NCBI GenBank assembly: GCA_002361335.1
Contig: DESS01000319.1
Location: 11,836-31,728 of the forward strand
Origin: Richelia sp. UBA3308
Lineage (GTDB): Bacteria; Cyanobacteriota; Cyanobacteriia; Cyanobacteriales; Nostocaceae
Direction: 5' to 3'
DNA length: 19,893 bases
Position numbers and translations under genes: made by a program. Below the pieces are notes generated by a model that worked only from the letters and a program-made list of their open reading frames with translations, searched no databases and was not told where the DNA came from. Of the stretch, positions 7,906-14,551 are shown piece after piece (within the stretch, counting starts at the first letter, position 1; every line of letters starts with the position of its first letter).

Positions 7906-7939
7906 GGGGGAAGTTTCCTTGGTCGGATGTACTTCCCCC
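7906..7939. terminator. GC-rich hairpin past the 3' end of the minus-strand pseudogene
   Basis: GGGGGAAGT (7906-7914) is perfectly complementary to ACTTCCCCC (7931-7939) around a 16-nt loop. It starts seven bases after the pseudogene's stop codon (7946-7948) on the minus strand, the position expected of its original terminator. No T-run follows on that strand. Confidence 0.45.
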
Positions 7940-7945
7940 AAAAAA

Positions 7946-8697
7946 TTAGTTATGTTTGGTGTTATCTAAGAGACTTTGGTAAAATAGGCAGTCTTCAAAA
8001 TCTGGTTCGGGATCAGGCTCAAACGACCACTCACTTCGTTGTTTTTCCTCTAAGAATTTTTCCCTTCTCTCCAAGAACTGATATTCCTACTGTCGCTGGT
8101 TTTCAGCCCCTAGATACTTCCAAACTGCAAATACGTGCTTATCTGGTAATTGTCCCTGTGCTTTCCTGTTGTTCATCAAGTGTTTAGCAGCGATCGCATC
8201 CTGTTCAAAAGCTTTAGCCAGACCAGAAAACCCTTGGCAGGTACAGCTTATTCCAATATTTGTAAGGTTTAATTCGTAAAAATCGCCAGTGTTACCTTTG
8301 GCTATTAATTCATCCCATTCATTACCGGGTTCGAGTTTATAGGGGTCTGCTTTATCCCAGGCACGATTTACTAGAACTCCTATAAAATCAATTTTTGAAA
8401 CAAACCGGCTAATACCGCGAATTTTAACGGGATTATTTTTTTAACAATCCAACCTGGAATATGCAACCACACAAAGTTTTGGTACACATCGATAGTTATT
8501 TGATTTATCCCTACTTTTATTTCCTCAGCATTCTATCCCCAATTAGATAGAAGTACTTTGCAATTTTCTAATGAATAAATATGTTTTAATGCGTAATTAT
8601 CGTGGGGATTCTCATGTAATAAATTTTGATGAAAAACTGAATAATTGTAATTTTATCGTGTATGTGCTTTTGTTGCAAAGGATTTAGCTGTATTCAT
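7946..8697 (-). pseudogene. Decayed gene, about 250 codons, SWIM-like C-x-C...H region
   Basis: A continuous protein can be read on the minus strand from ATG 8697 to TAA 7946-7948 by passing three in-frame stops (TAA 8653-8655, TAG 8533-8535, TAG 8087-8089) and one frameshift at a 7-T run (8436-8442). The pieces have natural composition: MNTAKSFATKAHTR, SVFHQNLLHENPHDNYALKH, NAEEIKVGINQITIDVYQNF, KIRGISRFVSKIDFIGVLV. The third quarter reads FYELNLTNIGISCTC, then a spacer, then AAKHLMN, resembling a SWIM zinc finger (CxC...CxH) with its second Cys position occupied by Ala. The acidic tail ends EPDPEPDFEDCLFYQSLLD. The frame and composition survive well, so decay is recent. Parent function unknown. 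Confidence 0.72.
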
Positions 8698-8760
8698 CTG
8701 GTCGGATGTTTTTAAATTATGTTAGCTTAATAATAGTATCCCATTAGAGTAACATAGTCA

Positions 8761-9186
8761 ATGTGCCTAGAGGAAAAGATTAAAAAAGTTTTGGAGGCTG
8801 ATTTTAAACAGGGGGTTACCAAAGGAAGCAAAAAGACTGAAGTGTATAATCCTTTTGGTCGAAGCGAACCATTAACAGAATTTTTGAAGATACAAGTTTC
8901 TGCCAGTTTTAAAGAGAAAATGCGATCGCTCCCAAATTACGCAGAAGTGGTACGACTGGTACTAGAACATGACCTGGAAACCGGTCAGTTTCCTCTAAGA
9001 AAACCCATAACTTTAAAAACGGGAATGGGCGCTAAATCCAACAACCAGGAGGGCGCTACAAGCCAAATCGGGATACGGGTTTCAAAAATTTTATTAGAGG
9101 AAATTAAACAGCATAAGAATTGGAGTGCAAAGGCACGCGAAGCTCTGTATGAAGCGCTTACCAAGATTAATTTGTCGCAAGAATAA
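8761..9186 (+). CDS. Protein with two ribbon-helix-helix-like segments
   Basis: A 141-aa, basic, soluble protein. Two stretches share the layout strand, then two helices, of ribbon-helix-helix DNA-binding domains. Residues 41-73 have LKIQVSASFKEKMRSLPNYA then EVVRLVLEHDLE. Residues 102-135 have QIGIRVSKILLEEIKQHKNW then SAKAREALYEAL. Both keep a (I/V)xVS strand, a Leu/Met-rich first helix and an RxxL/REAL second helix. A tandem arrangement would give an intramolecular dimer able to bind DNA, or an antitoxin-like role; this is inference. It is divergent from the pseudogene at 7946-8697, with only 63 bp between them, so the two may have been partners. No ribosome binding site is clear. A HIP1 site lies inside. 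Confidence 0.6.
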   Translation: MCLEEKIKKVLEADFKQGVTKGSKKTEVYNPFGRSEPLTEFLKIQVSASFKEKMRSLPNYAEVVRLVLEHDLETGQFPLRKPITLKTGMGAKSNNQEGATSQIGIRVSKILLEEIKQHKNWSAKAREALYEALTKINLSQE

Positions 9187-9416
9187 GCCCCTGTGGGAGA
9201 GAATTATTCCCCCCCTTGTTGTTTAGAAAGGTGTACCAAGTCCGAGATATGAAAAAGCAATGCAGTTGCTTGAAGAATTGAGAAGTTTAATTTAGAAATC
9301 TTCACCCAATCATTTGATTGAGTATATTTTAAAAATATTAGTAAAAATATGGGACAGTATCGGTACTTTACCTGAATGAAAAACAAAAAATAGCTAATTA
9401 AAATAAAGTGGAATAA
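9187..9416. other. Spacer with a 21-residue coding-like fragment
   Basis: No full gene is seen. One plus-strand frame ending at TAG 9293-9295 gives GVPSPRYEKAMQLLEELRSL plus Ile, which looks protein-like, but it is preceded directly by a stop (9224-9226). It may be the tail of an eroded gene. Confidence 0.3.
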
Positions 9417-9593
9417 ATGGAGCCTACCTTAGAACAAATACTTTCCTTTTACGTCATATGCGTTCAAGTTAGTAATTTGCTAAAAACAATTGAACTAACC
9501 AGATTTGATACTCGTACAAAACGAATATTCGTTTTAGTGGGAGAAACAATTGAAGTAGAAATTTTAGATACTGGAGAAAGGATTATAAGATGA
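9417..9593 (+). CDS. DUF6888-like small protein
   Basis: A 58-aa ORF from ATG 9417 to TGA 9593: MEPTLEQILSFYVICVQVSN, LLKTIELTRFDTRTKRIFVL, VGETIEVEILDTGERIIR. The pattern (short helix, LSNLL..IEL.RFD.RT..I.VL.GE.IE.EI...G) matches the small cyanobacterial proteins I know as DUF6888. They are usually found directly upstream of a DUF6887 protein, as here. Its stop codon overlaps the next start by four bases (ATGA), implying translational coupling and co-expression in fixed ratio. No reaction is known. It is shorter than usual gene-calling cutoffs and easy to miss. Confidence 0.7.
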   Translation: MEPTLEQILSFYVICVQVSNLLKTIELTRFDTRTKRIFVLVGETIEVEILDTGERIIR

Positions 9594-9769
9594 CTGAACC
9601 AAACTATAAAGAATTAAGTGAAACGGATTTACGGGGATACGTTAAATCTCACCCCCATGATGAAGACGCTTTTCAATATTACCTTTCAATTGTTCGTAAA
9701 AAACCAGGTGTAGTCGTCGGGAAAGATGACACTGAACAACTAATAGAGGAATTGAGAAAGAGAATTTAA
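9590..9769 (+). CDS. DUF6887-like small protein
   Basis: A 59-aa ORF from the ATG in the ATGA overlap (9590-9593) to TAA 9767-9769: MTEPNYKELSETDLRGYVKS, HPHDEDAFQYYLSIVRKKPG, VVVGKDDTEQLIEELRKRI. The core (Y..LS..DLR.YV..H..DE.AF..Y.S) is the pattern of the small acidic cyanobacterial DUF6887 proteins, partners of DUF6888. The two-gene, translationally coupled layout resembles toxin-antitoxin or small regulatory pairs, but no such activity is established. The predicted fold is helical, with no membrane segment or metal site. Confidence 0.68.
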   Translation: MTEPNYKELSETDLRGYVKSHPHDEDAFQYYLSIVRKKPGVVVGKDDTEQLIEELRKRI

Positions 9770-9774
9770 ATTTG

Positions 9775-9951
9775 ATGAATATAATAGAACTACCAACATC
9801 GGAACATTTATTAGATGATTTTTCGTTGTTTCCGTAGATGTAGAGACGTTGTTTCCGTAGATGTAGAGACGTTATATATAACGTCTCTACAAACCAATTC
9901 GTGGGTAAACGAGGAGTTCGTAATCAATATAGAATCGATAACAAAGCGTGA
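9775..9951 (+). pseudogene. Small ORF split by the CGTCTCTAC repeat
   Basis: ATG 9775 opens six bases after the DUF6887 stop and reads MNIIELPTSEHLLDDFSLFP before TAG 9835-9837. The repeat at 9824-9891 occupies the next stretch and supplies that stop and a second one (9841-9843). Past the repeat the same frame resumes with protein-like sequence, NQFVGKRGVRNQYRIDNKA, to TGA 9949-9951. This suggests a third gene of the small operon, interrupted by repeat insertion, with its frame still in register. The parent family is not recognised. It could instead be chance. Confidence 0.4.
9824..9891. repeat. Two 23-bp tandem units plus a perfect 30-bp palindrome
   Basis: The unit CGTTGTTTCCGTAGATGTAG plus AGA occurs twice in tandem (9824-9846, 9847-9869). 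The end of the second copy leads into a perfect palindrome at 9862-9891 (TGTAGAGACGTTATA and its complement). It shares its core with the repeats at 6843-6868 and 10977-11006. Confidence 0.88.
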
Positions 9952-9993
9952 GAAAATACTCAGATAATCTTTTTATCTACCAGGAAACCGAAA

Positions 9994-11868
9994 TTGCCCC
10001 TCACCGAATTCTCCCCCATGGCTTGTATTGCCACAACTCCCACTGGTGCAAAGAAACTTCAACCACTTTGTCAAAACAAAGCTGCTATTTTGTGGGTTCC
10101 AGAATCCTTATCAGAAATTGAATTCGCACAAATATACAAAAATTCTCTGAAAAACCACCTAGCCAATTTGTGGGAAACTCACAAAGCTATAGTATTCTGT
10201 TTGGCAACAGGAGCAGTAGTCAGACTAATTTCAACATTATTAAAACACAAGTCTATAGATCCAGCAGTGGTTGTCATAGATGAAACAGGAAAATTCGTTA
10301 TTAGTTTATGTGGGGGGCATCAAGGTGGTGCCGATAAATTAACAAAATTAATTGCTTTACAATTAGATGCAACGCCAATTTTGACTGGTGCTTCCAACGG
10401 TTTAGGATTACCAGCAGTAGATATGTTAGGTGTGCCTTTTGGATGGTGTCGCGGCGGAGGCGATTGGAATGCCTTTAGTGCAGCAGTTGCTAAAGGTGAA
10501 GATGTAGAAGTAATTCAAGAAGTTGGTTCTAGTTTATGGCAAAATCATTTACCACAACCAAATCCCTTTAAATTCAACGAATCAACAACGCCAAAAGCTA
10601 AAATCTACATCACCCACAAATCTTTTTCCCCATCCTTCCATCCCTTCATAACCTGGCATCCCCGAGTTTTATGGGTAGGAATCGGTTGCGAAAGGGGTAC
10701 TTCAAAACAAGTAATTACAGATGCCATTGAAAAGGTATTTCAAGAAAATCAACTTGCACTTTCCGCCATAGCAGGTATTGCCACAATTGATATTAAGAAT
10801 AATGAAGTTGGTTTAATAGAACTTTGTCGCCAGAGGAATTTACCTTTAAAAACCTTCCCCTCGGAAATTCTTCGCACAGTGACAGTTCCCAATCCTTCCC
10901 AGGTTGTGGAAACTGAAGTAGGAACCCCCAGTGTTGCCGAAGCTGCTGCAATTGTTGCTGCTAATCAAATGTCTAATGTAGAGACGGGATATATCGCGTC
11001 TCTACAGGTACCCAAACAAATTTACCGCCCTTCAATCGAAAATCAAAAGGGCGAAAATCAAAAAGGTGCTGTAACTGTTGCAGTTGCTTTAGCTGAAAAA
11101 GAATACATCGGTCGTCAAGGTAAATTACTGCTTGTGGGAACCGGGCCGGGAAACCTGGCTCAAATGACTACCGCAGCCCAAACAGCAGTAGCTAGCGCCG
11201 ATGCAGTCATTGGTTATAGTTTGTATATCGATTTGATTGCCCCTATCCTCCAGAAACACCAAATCATCGAAGCTTTGCCCATTACCAAAGAACGCGATCG
11301 CTCTTTAAGAGCAATTGAGTTAGCAAAGTGGGGTTTGACTGTAGCGGTTGTATCTTCAGGAGACTGTGGAATTTACGGTATGGCTGGCTTAGTCATGGAA
11401 GATTTACAAGCTGGCGGTTGGGATGGTAAAAATCCCAGTGTTGAAGTATTTCCAGGAGTAAGCGCCTTTCAATCGGCTGCAGCGCGAGTTGGTACCCCTT
11501 TGATGCATGATTTTTGCGCTGTTAGTTTAAGCGATTTACTTACCCCTTGGGAGGTAATTGTCAAGCGTTTAGAAGCAGCAGCAGCAGCAGATTTTGTCAC
11601 CGCTTTATATAATCCCAAATCCAAAACTCGTACTCAGCAGTTAGTAGTAGCTAGAGAAATTTTTCTCAAGTACCGCAATCTGGATACACCTGTAGCAGTA
11701 GTGCGGTCAGTTTACCGTGAAGACGAGCAAATTACTTTAACTACTTTAGAAAAATTATTAGATGTGCCAGTGGATATGTTAACAACCGTTTTAATTGGCA
11801 ATCAAAGCACTCGTACTTATGGTGAATGGATGATCACACCGCGAGGATATTCTAATTTTGGATCTTAG
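9994..11868 (+). CDS. cobJ: CbiG-CobJ fusion: cobalamin ring contraction, C17 methylation
   Basis: A 624-aa bifunctional enzyme of corrin synthesis. Residues about 9-330 are CbiG-like (cobalt-precorrin-5A hydrolase): an N-terminal domain with VIDETGKFVISLCGGHQGGA and a C-terminal domain starting LWVGIGCERGTS and ending in TPSVAEAAAIVAA. A linker (about 328-370) leads to the CobJ/CbiH SAM-dependent methyltransferase (about 375-620) with GKLLLVGTGPGNLAQMT, AVIGYSLYIDLI, VVSSGDCGIYGMAG and PLMHDFCAVSLSDLLTPW, as expected for precorrin-3B C17-methyltransferase. Such fusions are common in cyanobacteria. The TTG at 9994 has AGGA eight bases upstream; an ATG at 10018 lacks one, so I prefer TTG. The linker contains a 30-bp palindromic repeat in frame (10977-11006). 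No cobalamin riboswitch is visible upstream. Confidence 0.93.
   Translation: MPLTEFSPMACIATTPTGAKKLQPLCQNKAAILWVPESLSEIEFAQIYKNSLKNHLANLWETHKAIVFCLATGAVVRLISTLLKHKSIDPAVVVIDETGKFVISLCGGHQGGADKLTKLIALQLDATPILTGASNGLGLPAVDMLGVPFGWCRGGGDWNAFSAAVAKGEDVEVIQEVGSSLWQNHLPQPNPFKFNESTTPKAKIYITHKSFSPSFHPFITWHPRVLWVGIGCERGTSKQVITDAIEKVFQENQLALSAIAGIATIDIKNNEVGLIELCRQRNLPLKTFPSEILRTVTVPNPSQVVETEVGTPSVAEAAAIVAANQMSNVETGYIASLQVPKQIYRPSIENQKGENQKGAVTVAVALAEKEYIGRQGKLLLVGTGPGNLAQMTTAAQTAVASADAVIGYSLYIDLIAPILQKHQIIEALPITKERDRSLRAIELAKWGLTVAVVSSGDCGIYGMAGLVMEDLQAGGWDGKNPSVEVFPGVSAFQSAAARVGTPLMHDFCAVSLSDLLTPWEVIVKRLEAAAAADFVTALYNPKSKTRTQQLVVAREIFLKYRNLDTPVAVVRSVYREDEQITLTTLEKLLDVPVDMLTTVLIGNQSTRTYGEWMITPRGYSNFGS
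10977..11006. repeat. CGTCTCTAC palindrome inside the cobJ reading frame
   Basis: TGTAGAGACG (10977-10986) and CGTCTCTACA (10997-11006) flank GGATATATCG, making a 30-bp palindrome with a single mismatched pair. Translated in frame it gives roughly NVETGYIASLQ, in the linker between the CbiG and CobJ domains. Confidence 0.88.
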
Positions 11869-12013
11869 ATTTTGGATTTTAGATTTTGAATTAAGCACGA
11901 CTTAAATTGTCACAATACTCGGGTGGTGCCGTACTCTCATTGCCTTATTACTACGTTCAAGTTTTATCAGACTACAGCACCCTACAAGAAAAATATGGCT
12001 GTTGCGTAAGTAC

Positions 12014-12197
12014 TATTAAGGTAATTAATCTAGAAAATACTCAATTCTTGTGGTACGGGCATCCTTGCCCGTTCTAAATTAATTCAAATACACAACAAAT
12101 TAATTCAAATACACAAGATTTTTAACTAAGGTAATTGATCTAAAAATACTCAATTTTTGTGGTATTAGCATCCTTGCCAGTTGTAAATTCTTCAAAT
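12014..12197 (+). repeat. Diverged direct duplication carrying the GTACGGGC hairpin
   Basis: Copy A (about 12014-12090) and copy B (about 12123-12197) share AAGGTAATT(A/G)ATCTA, ATACTCAATT(C/T)TTGTGGTA and GCATCCTTGCC, then a T(A/G)TAAATT-like tail. Copy A keeps a hairpin, ACGGGCA/TGCCCGT with a TCCT loop (12055-12072). In copy B that stem is broken by substitutions. Related hairpins lie at 1-16 and 6740-6770. Confidence 0.75.
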
Positions 12198-12301
12198 TAA
12201 TTAATTTACATCATTTGATAACAATCTTTGTATGTTGTAAAAAAAATTATCAAAATATAACTGAAGTGCTTATATCTACCCTAAGCATCTCTTAATACTT
12301 A

Positions 12302-12330
12302 TTGAGTTGTTTCTCATTAATCCTTACAAT
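12302..12330 (+). promoter_or_regulatory. Candidate sigma70-type promoter of the PRK-like gene
   Basis: TTGAGT (12302-12307), a 17-bp spacer, then TACAAT (12325-12330), giving a start near 12337 and a leader of about 50 nt. The following AAGGGGGG just before the ATG at 12387 is a strong ribosome binding site. Confidence 0.45.
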
Positions 12331-12386
12331 TGGTAAATTAGCACACAGCTTGAAGTTACATTATCTGCTTATCAAGGGGGGGTAAA

Positions 12387-13346
12387 ATGAGTCGTCCAAT
12401 TATATTGGGTATTGTAGGTGACAGTGCTGCCGGTAAAACAACTTTAACTAAGGGTATTGCACAAGTATTAGGACCAGAAAATGTCACTATCATCTGTACG
12501 GACGATTATCATAAATATGACCGCAAGCAGCGTGCGGAAATTGGTATTACTGCTCTTCATCCAGACTGCAACTATTTGGATATCATGGAACAGCAACTCT
12601 TCCAGTTACGTAATGGGCTACCAATTCTCAAGCCAATATACAACCATACAACTGGTGCATTAGATGCTCCTGAGTATATAAAACCCAGTAAATTTGTGAT
12701 CATTGAAGGTTTGTTGGGGTATTCAACTCGTAAAGCCAGGGAATGTTACGATGTCAAAGTTTATCTAGCTCCCCCCGAATCCCTACGTGGAAAGTGGAAA
12801 GTTAAGCGCGATACTCAAAAACGCGGTTACAACGAAGAACAAGTTTTAAGTCAACTCAGAAATCGCGAACCAGATTCGGAACAATTTATCCGTCCCCAAC
12901 GTCAATGGTCCGATATTGTTATCAGTTTCTATCCTCCGGAAAATGATTCTGAGCAAAGTAACGGACATTTAAATGTACGTTTAGTATTACGCCCTACAAT
13001 TCCTCATCCAGATTTTACCCAAATTATCAACTCTGGCAACGGCAATTCTATGCCATCTATCCGCTTGGAGTTAGATCGAGACATGGGTAAACCTGTAGAT
13101 GTTTTAGAAGTTGATGGACACGCTACATTAGAGCAAGTTAACAGATTAGAGCAAATTATCTGTTCCGATATGCCTAATTTAAAAAACGTTTGCGATCGCG
13201 AAGCCAATCCAGAGTTAGGTAAAGTCGCCGGTACTACTGGAGAAACTCTTAAAAGTTACCCCCTAGCTCTTACCCAATTGCTGATTACTTACCATATGCT
13301 CAAAGCAACACAAATTTCCCAAGAGGGTATGGCGACTAAAGTTTAA
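12387..13346 (+). CDS. Phosphoribulokinase-like kinase (paralogue type)
   Basis: A 319-aa P-loop kinase of the phosphoribulokinase/uridine kinase family. The P-loop is GDSAAGKTT (11-19). Next are CTDDYHKYDRKQR (37-49, with the conserved Asp and the Arg/Lys substrate loop), GITALHPDCNYLDIM, PIYNHTTG, then the Walker-B-like FVIIEGLLGYS. These fit ribulose-5-phosphate phosphorylation. However, the Calvin-cycle enzyme has a redox Cys in the P-loop (GDSGCGKST) that pairs with one before DDYH. Here the first is Ala15 and only Cys37 remains, so that thioredoxin/CP12 switch cannot form. The protein also differs through its C-terminal half (VDVLEVDGHATLEQV, CSDMPNLKNVC). I take it as the second cyanobacterial PRK-like paralogue; its substrate is uncertain, so no gene symbol is given. 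Confidence 0.85.
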   Translation: MSRPIILGIVGDSAAGKTTLTKGIAQVLGPENVTIICTDDYHKYDRKQRAEIGITALHPDCNYLDIMEQQLFQLRNGLPILKPIYNHTTGALDAPEYIKPSKFVIIEGLLGYSTRKARECYDVKVYLAPPESLRGKWKVKRDTQKRGYNEEQVLSQLRNREPDSEQFIRPQRQWSDIVISFYPPENDSEQSNGHLNVRLVLRPTIPHPDFTQIINSGNGNSMPSIRLELDRDMGKPVDVLEVDGHATLEQVNRLEQIICSDMPNLKNVCDREANPELGKVAGTTGETLKSYPLALTQLLITYHMLKATQISQEGMATKV

Positions 13347-13467
13347 GGGAAGTTTATCTCTGACTGCAAAAAATTTAAAGATTTGTCGTCATTTTAGTCA
13401 AATCTGGGTTTAAAACTGGGATAACTAAAGATAGATACACCTATCATCGTTATTCCCCAGTTTATCT

Positions 13468-14199
13468 ATGACCTATAGCCTGAGAATTGCCGATATGGCT
13501 GAAAATGAGCGTCCACGAGAACGCTTGTTAATGCATGGAGCAAAAGTTTTAGCTACAGCTGAGTTAATAGCAATTCTACTAGGTACTGGTCAAGGTCCGG
13601 GAAAATTATCTGCTGTAGGTTTAGGACAATATATTCTACAGGAATTAGGTAAACATCAGCGGGAACCCTTGGTAGTTTTACGAGATATCAGCGCTGCGGA
13701 ATTAATGAAAATTCCCGGAATTGGTCCAGCAAAGGCAACATCGATTCTAGCTGCGATAGAATTAGGTAAACGTACTTTTCAATCTCGTCCCGGAGAAGGT
13801 ACATTAATTGATAGTCCAGCAGCAGCAGCGGCAGCATTAAGTCAAGATTTAATGTGGCAACAAAAAGAAAGATTTGCTGTAGTTTTACTTGATGTAAAAA
13901 ATCGTCTTTTAGGAACTCAAGTAATTACTATTGGAACCGCTACGGAAACTTTAGCACCCCCTGGCGACATATTTCGGGAGGTAATACGTCAAGGCGCTAC
14001 CCGTTTAATTGTGGCTCACAATCACCCTTCAGCAAACCTCGATCCCAGCCAGGAGGATATCGAATTAACCCGTCAATTGTTAAAAGGAGCGCAATTTTTG
14101 GATATTCCTTTAGTAGACCATTTAATATTAGGTGATGGGGATTTTCAAAGTTTGCGGGAAATTACTACTTTGTGGGATGAATATCCCCAGGGTGATTAA
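13468..14199 (+). CDS. radC: RadC family JAB/JAMM-domain protein
   Basis: A 243-aa protein of normal RadC length. The N-terminal part has RPRERLLMHGA (15-25) and a helix-hairpin-helix KIPGIGPAKA (81-90). The C-terminal JAMM metalloprotease-like domain (about 115-235) has the zinc site HNHPSANLDPSQED: His184, His186 and Asp197, with Glu171 in FREVIRQGA upstream as the possible general acid. The family is annotated as DNA repair, but later genetics in E. coli did not support a direct repair role, so the function is best left as DNA-associated and unknown. Its ATG follows the PRK-like gene by about 120 bp on the same strand. The usual Gly after HNHPS is Ala here. Confidence 0.93.
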   Translation: MTYSLRIADMAENERPRERLLMHGAKVLATAELIAILLGTGQGPGKLSAVGLGQYILQELGKHQREPLVVLRDISAAELMKIPGIGPAKATSILAAIELGKRTFQSRPGEGTLIDSPAAAAAALSQDLMWQQKERFAVVLLDVKNRLLGTQVITIGTATETLAPPGDIFREVIRQGATRLIVAHNHPSANLDPSQEDIELTRQLLKGAQFLDIPLVDHLILGDGDFQSLREITTLWDEYPQGD

Positions 14200-14273
14200 T
14201 CATAGCTTAAATAAATATTTTATTAAGTTATATCATGTCCGGTTAAACAGTTATCATATCTGTGGGGGTCAAT

Positions 14274-14320
14274 GAGTAAGAAGTAACGAGTAACGAGTAA
14301 CGAGTAACGAGTAACGAGTC
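14274..14320. repeat. GAGTAAC heptamer array (STRR)
   Basis: About five perfect head-to-tail copies of the 7-mer GAGTAAC (register also readable as CGAGTAA), flanked by one imperfect unit. The same unit makes up the end of the window (19821-19893). This fits the short tandemly repeated repetitive sequences known from heterocystous cyanobacteria. Confidence 0.9.
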
Positions 14321-14508
14321 TTCATGGTTATGTTGGTAAGGGCCGCCATTCTTAAGTCTTGTTTATATAGTAAGTAATTAGCCGGACTTGATATTATTCT
14401 ACAGCCACTGTGAGTAACTTTTTTCTCAACGTTATAGATTATTTTAAATAAAAGATTAGCTTAATTATTTTGATCGAAATTACTATCTATAATCTATCTA
14501 TAATATTC

Positions 14509-14529
14509 ATGGGGAAAAGGTTTCCCCAT
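14509..14529. terminator. Perfect 9-bp hairpin between convergent genes
   Basis: ATGGGGAAA (14509-14517), loop AGG, TTTCCCCAT (14521-14529). It lies 22 bp past the stop of the minus-strand gene at 14552 and could stop transcription from both sides. T-runs are weak. Confidence 0.55.
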
Positions 14530-14551
14530 TAAAATTTTACATATACACGCT

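Larger units (their letters stand above)
7427..7945. other. Mostly non-coding stretch with small ORFs and a hairpin
   Basis: Very AT-rich up to about 7570. A 40-codon membrane ORF (7625-7747) is listed separately. A 23-codon ORF at 7813-7884 (MSTINRRLLLCGIKSL...) has GGAG eight bases before its ATG, but it is short and could be a truncated gene start. GCCCTTTTGGGC (7893-7904) is a small perfect hairpin just before the larger one at 7906-7939. Confidence 0.45.
11869..12386. other. 518-bp spacer with repeats upstream of the PRK-like gene
   Basis: No gene. It starts with GATTTT(A/G)-type tandem units (11868-11890). It then carries two diverged copies of a roughly 75-bp repeat (12014-12090, 12123-12197) and AT-rich DNA holding a candidate promoter (12302-12330). 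Confidence 0.6.
14200..14551. other. Intergenic spacer with STRR block and dispersed repeat
   Basis: No gene between radC and the convergent minus-strand gene. It contains TTATATCATGTCCGGT (14228-14243), which recurs in inverted orientation at 17741-17756, a heptamer array (14274-14320), and a hairpin at 14509-14529. Confidence 0.6.

Noticed and set aside
7900..8187. Plus-strand 95-codon ORF
   Set aside because: It lies antisense to the 3' part of the pseudogene, and its upstream end covers the terminator hairpin.
9204..9386. Minus-strand 60-codon ORF
   Set aside because: AT-rich frame with no ribosome binding site or recognisable pattern.
9824..9891. Transposon terminal repeat or attachment site
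   Set aside because: No transposase, no target duplication, and the tandem unit differs from copy to copy.
9900..9993. Cobalamin riboswitch before the CbiG-CobJ gene
   Set aside because: No conserved B12-box or long structured leader; the gap is occupied by the broken small ORF.
14274..14320. CRISPR array
   Set aside because: Units are 7 bp, contiguous and without spacers: a simple tandem repeat.
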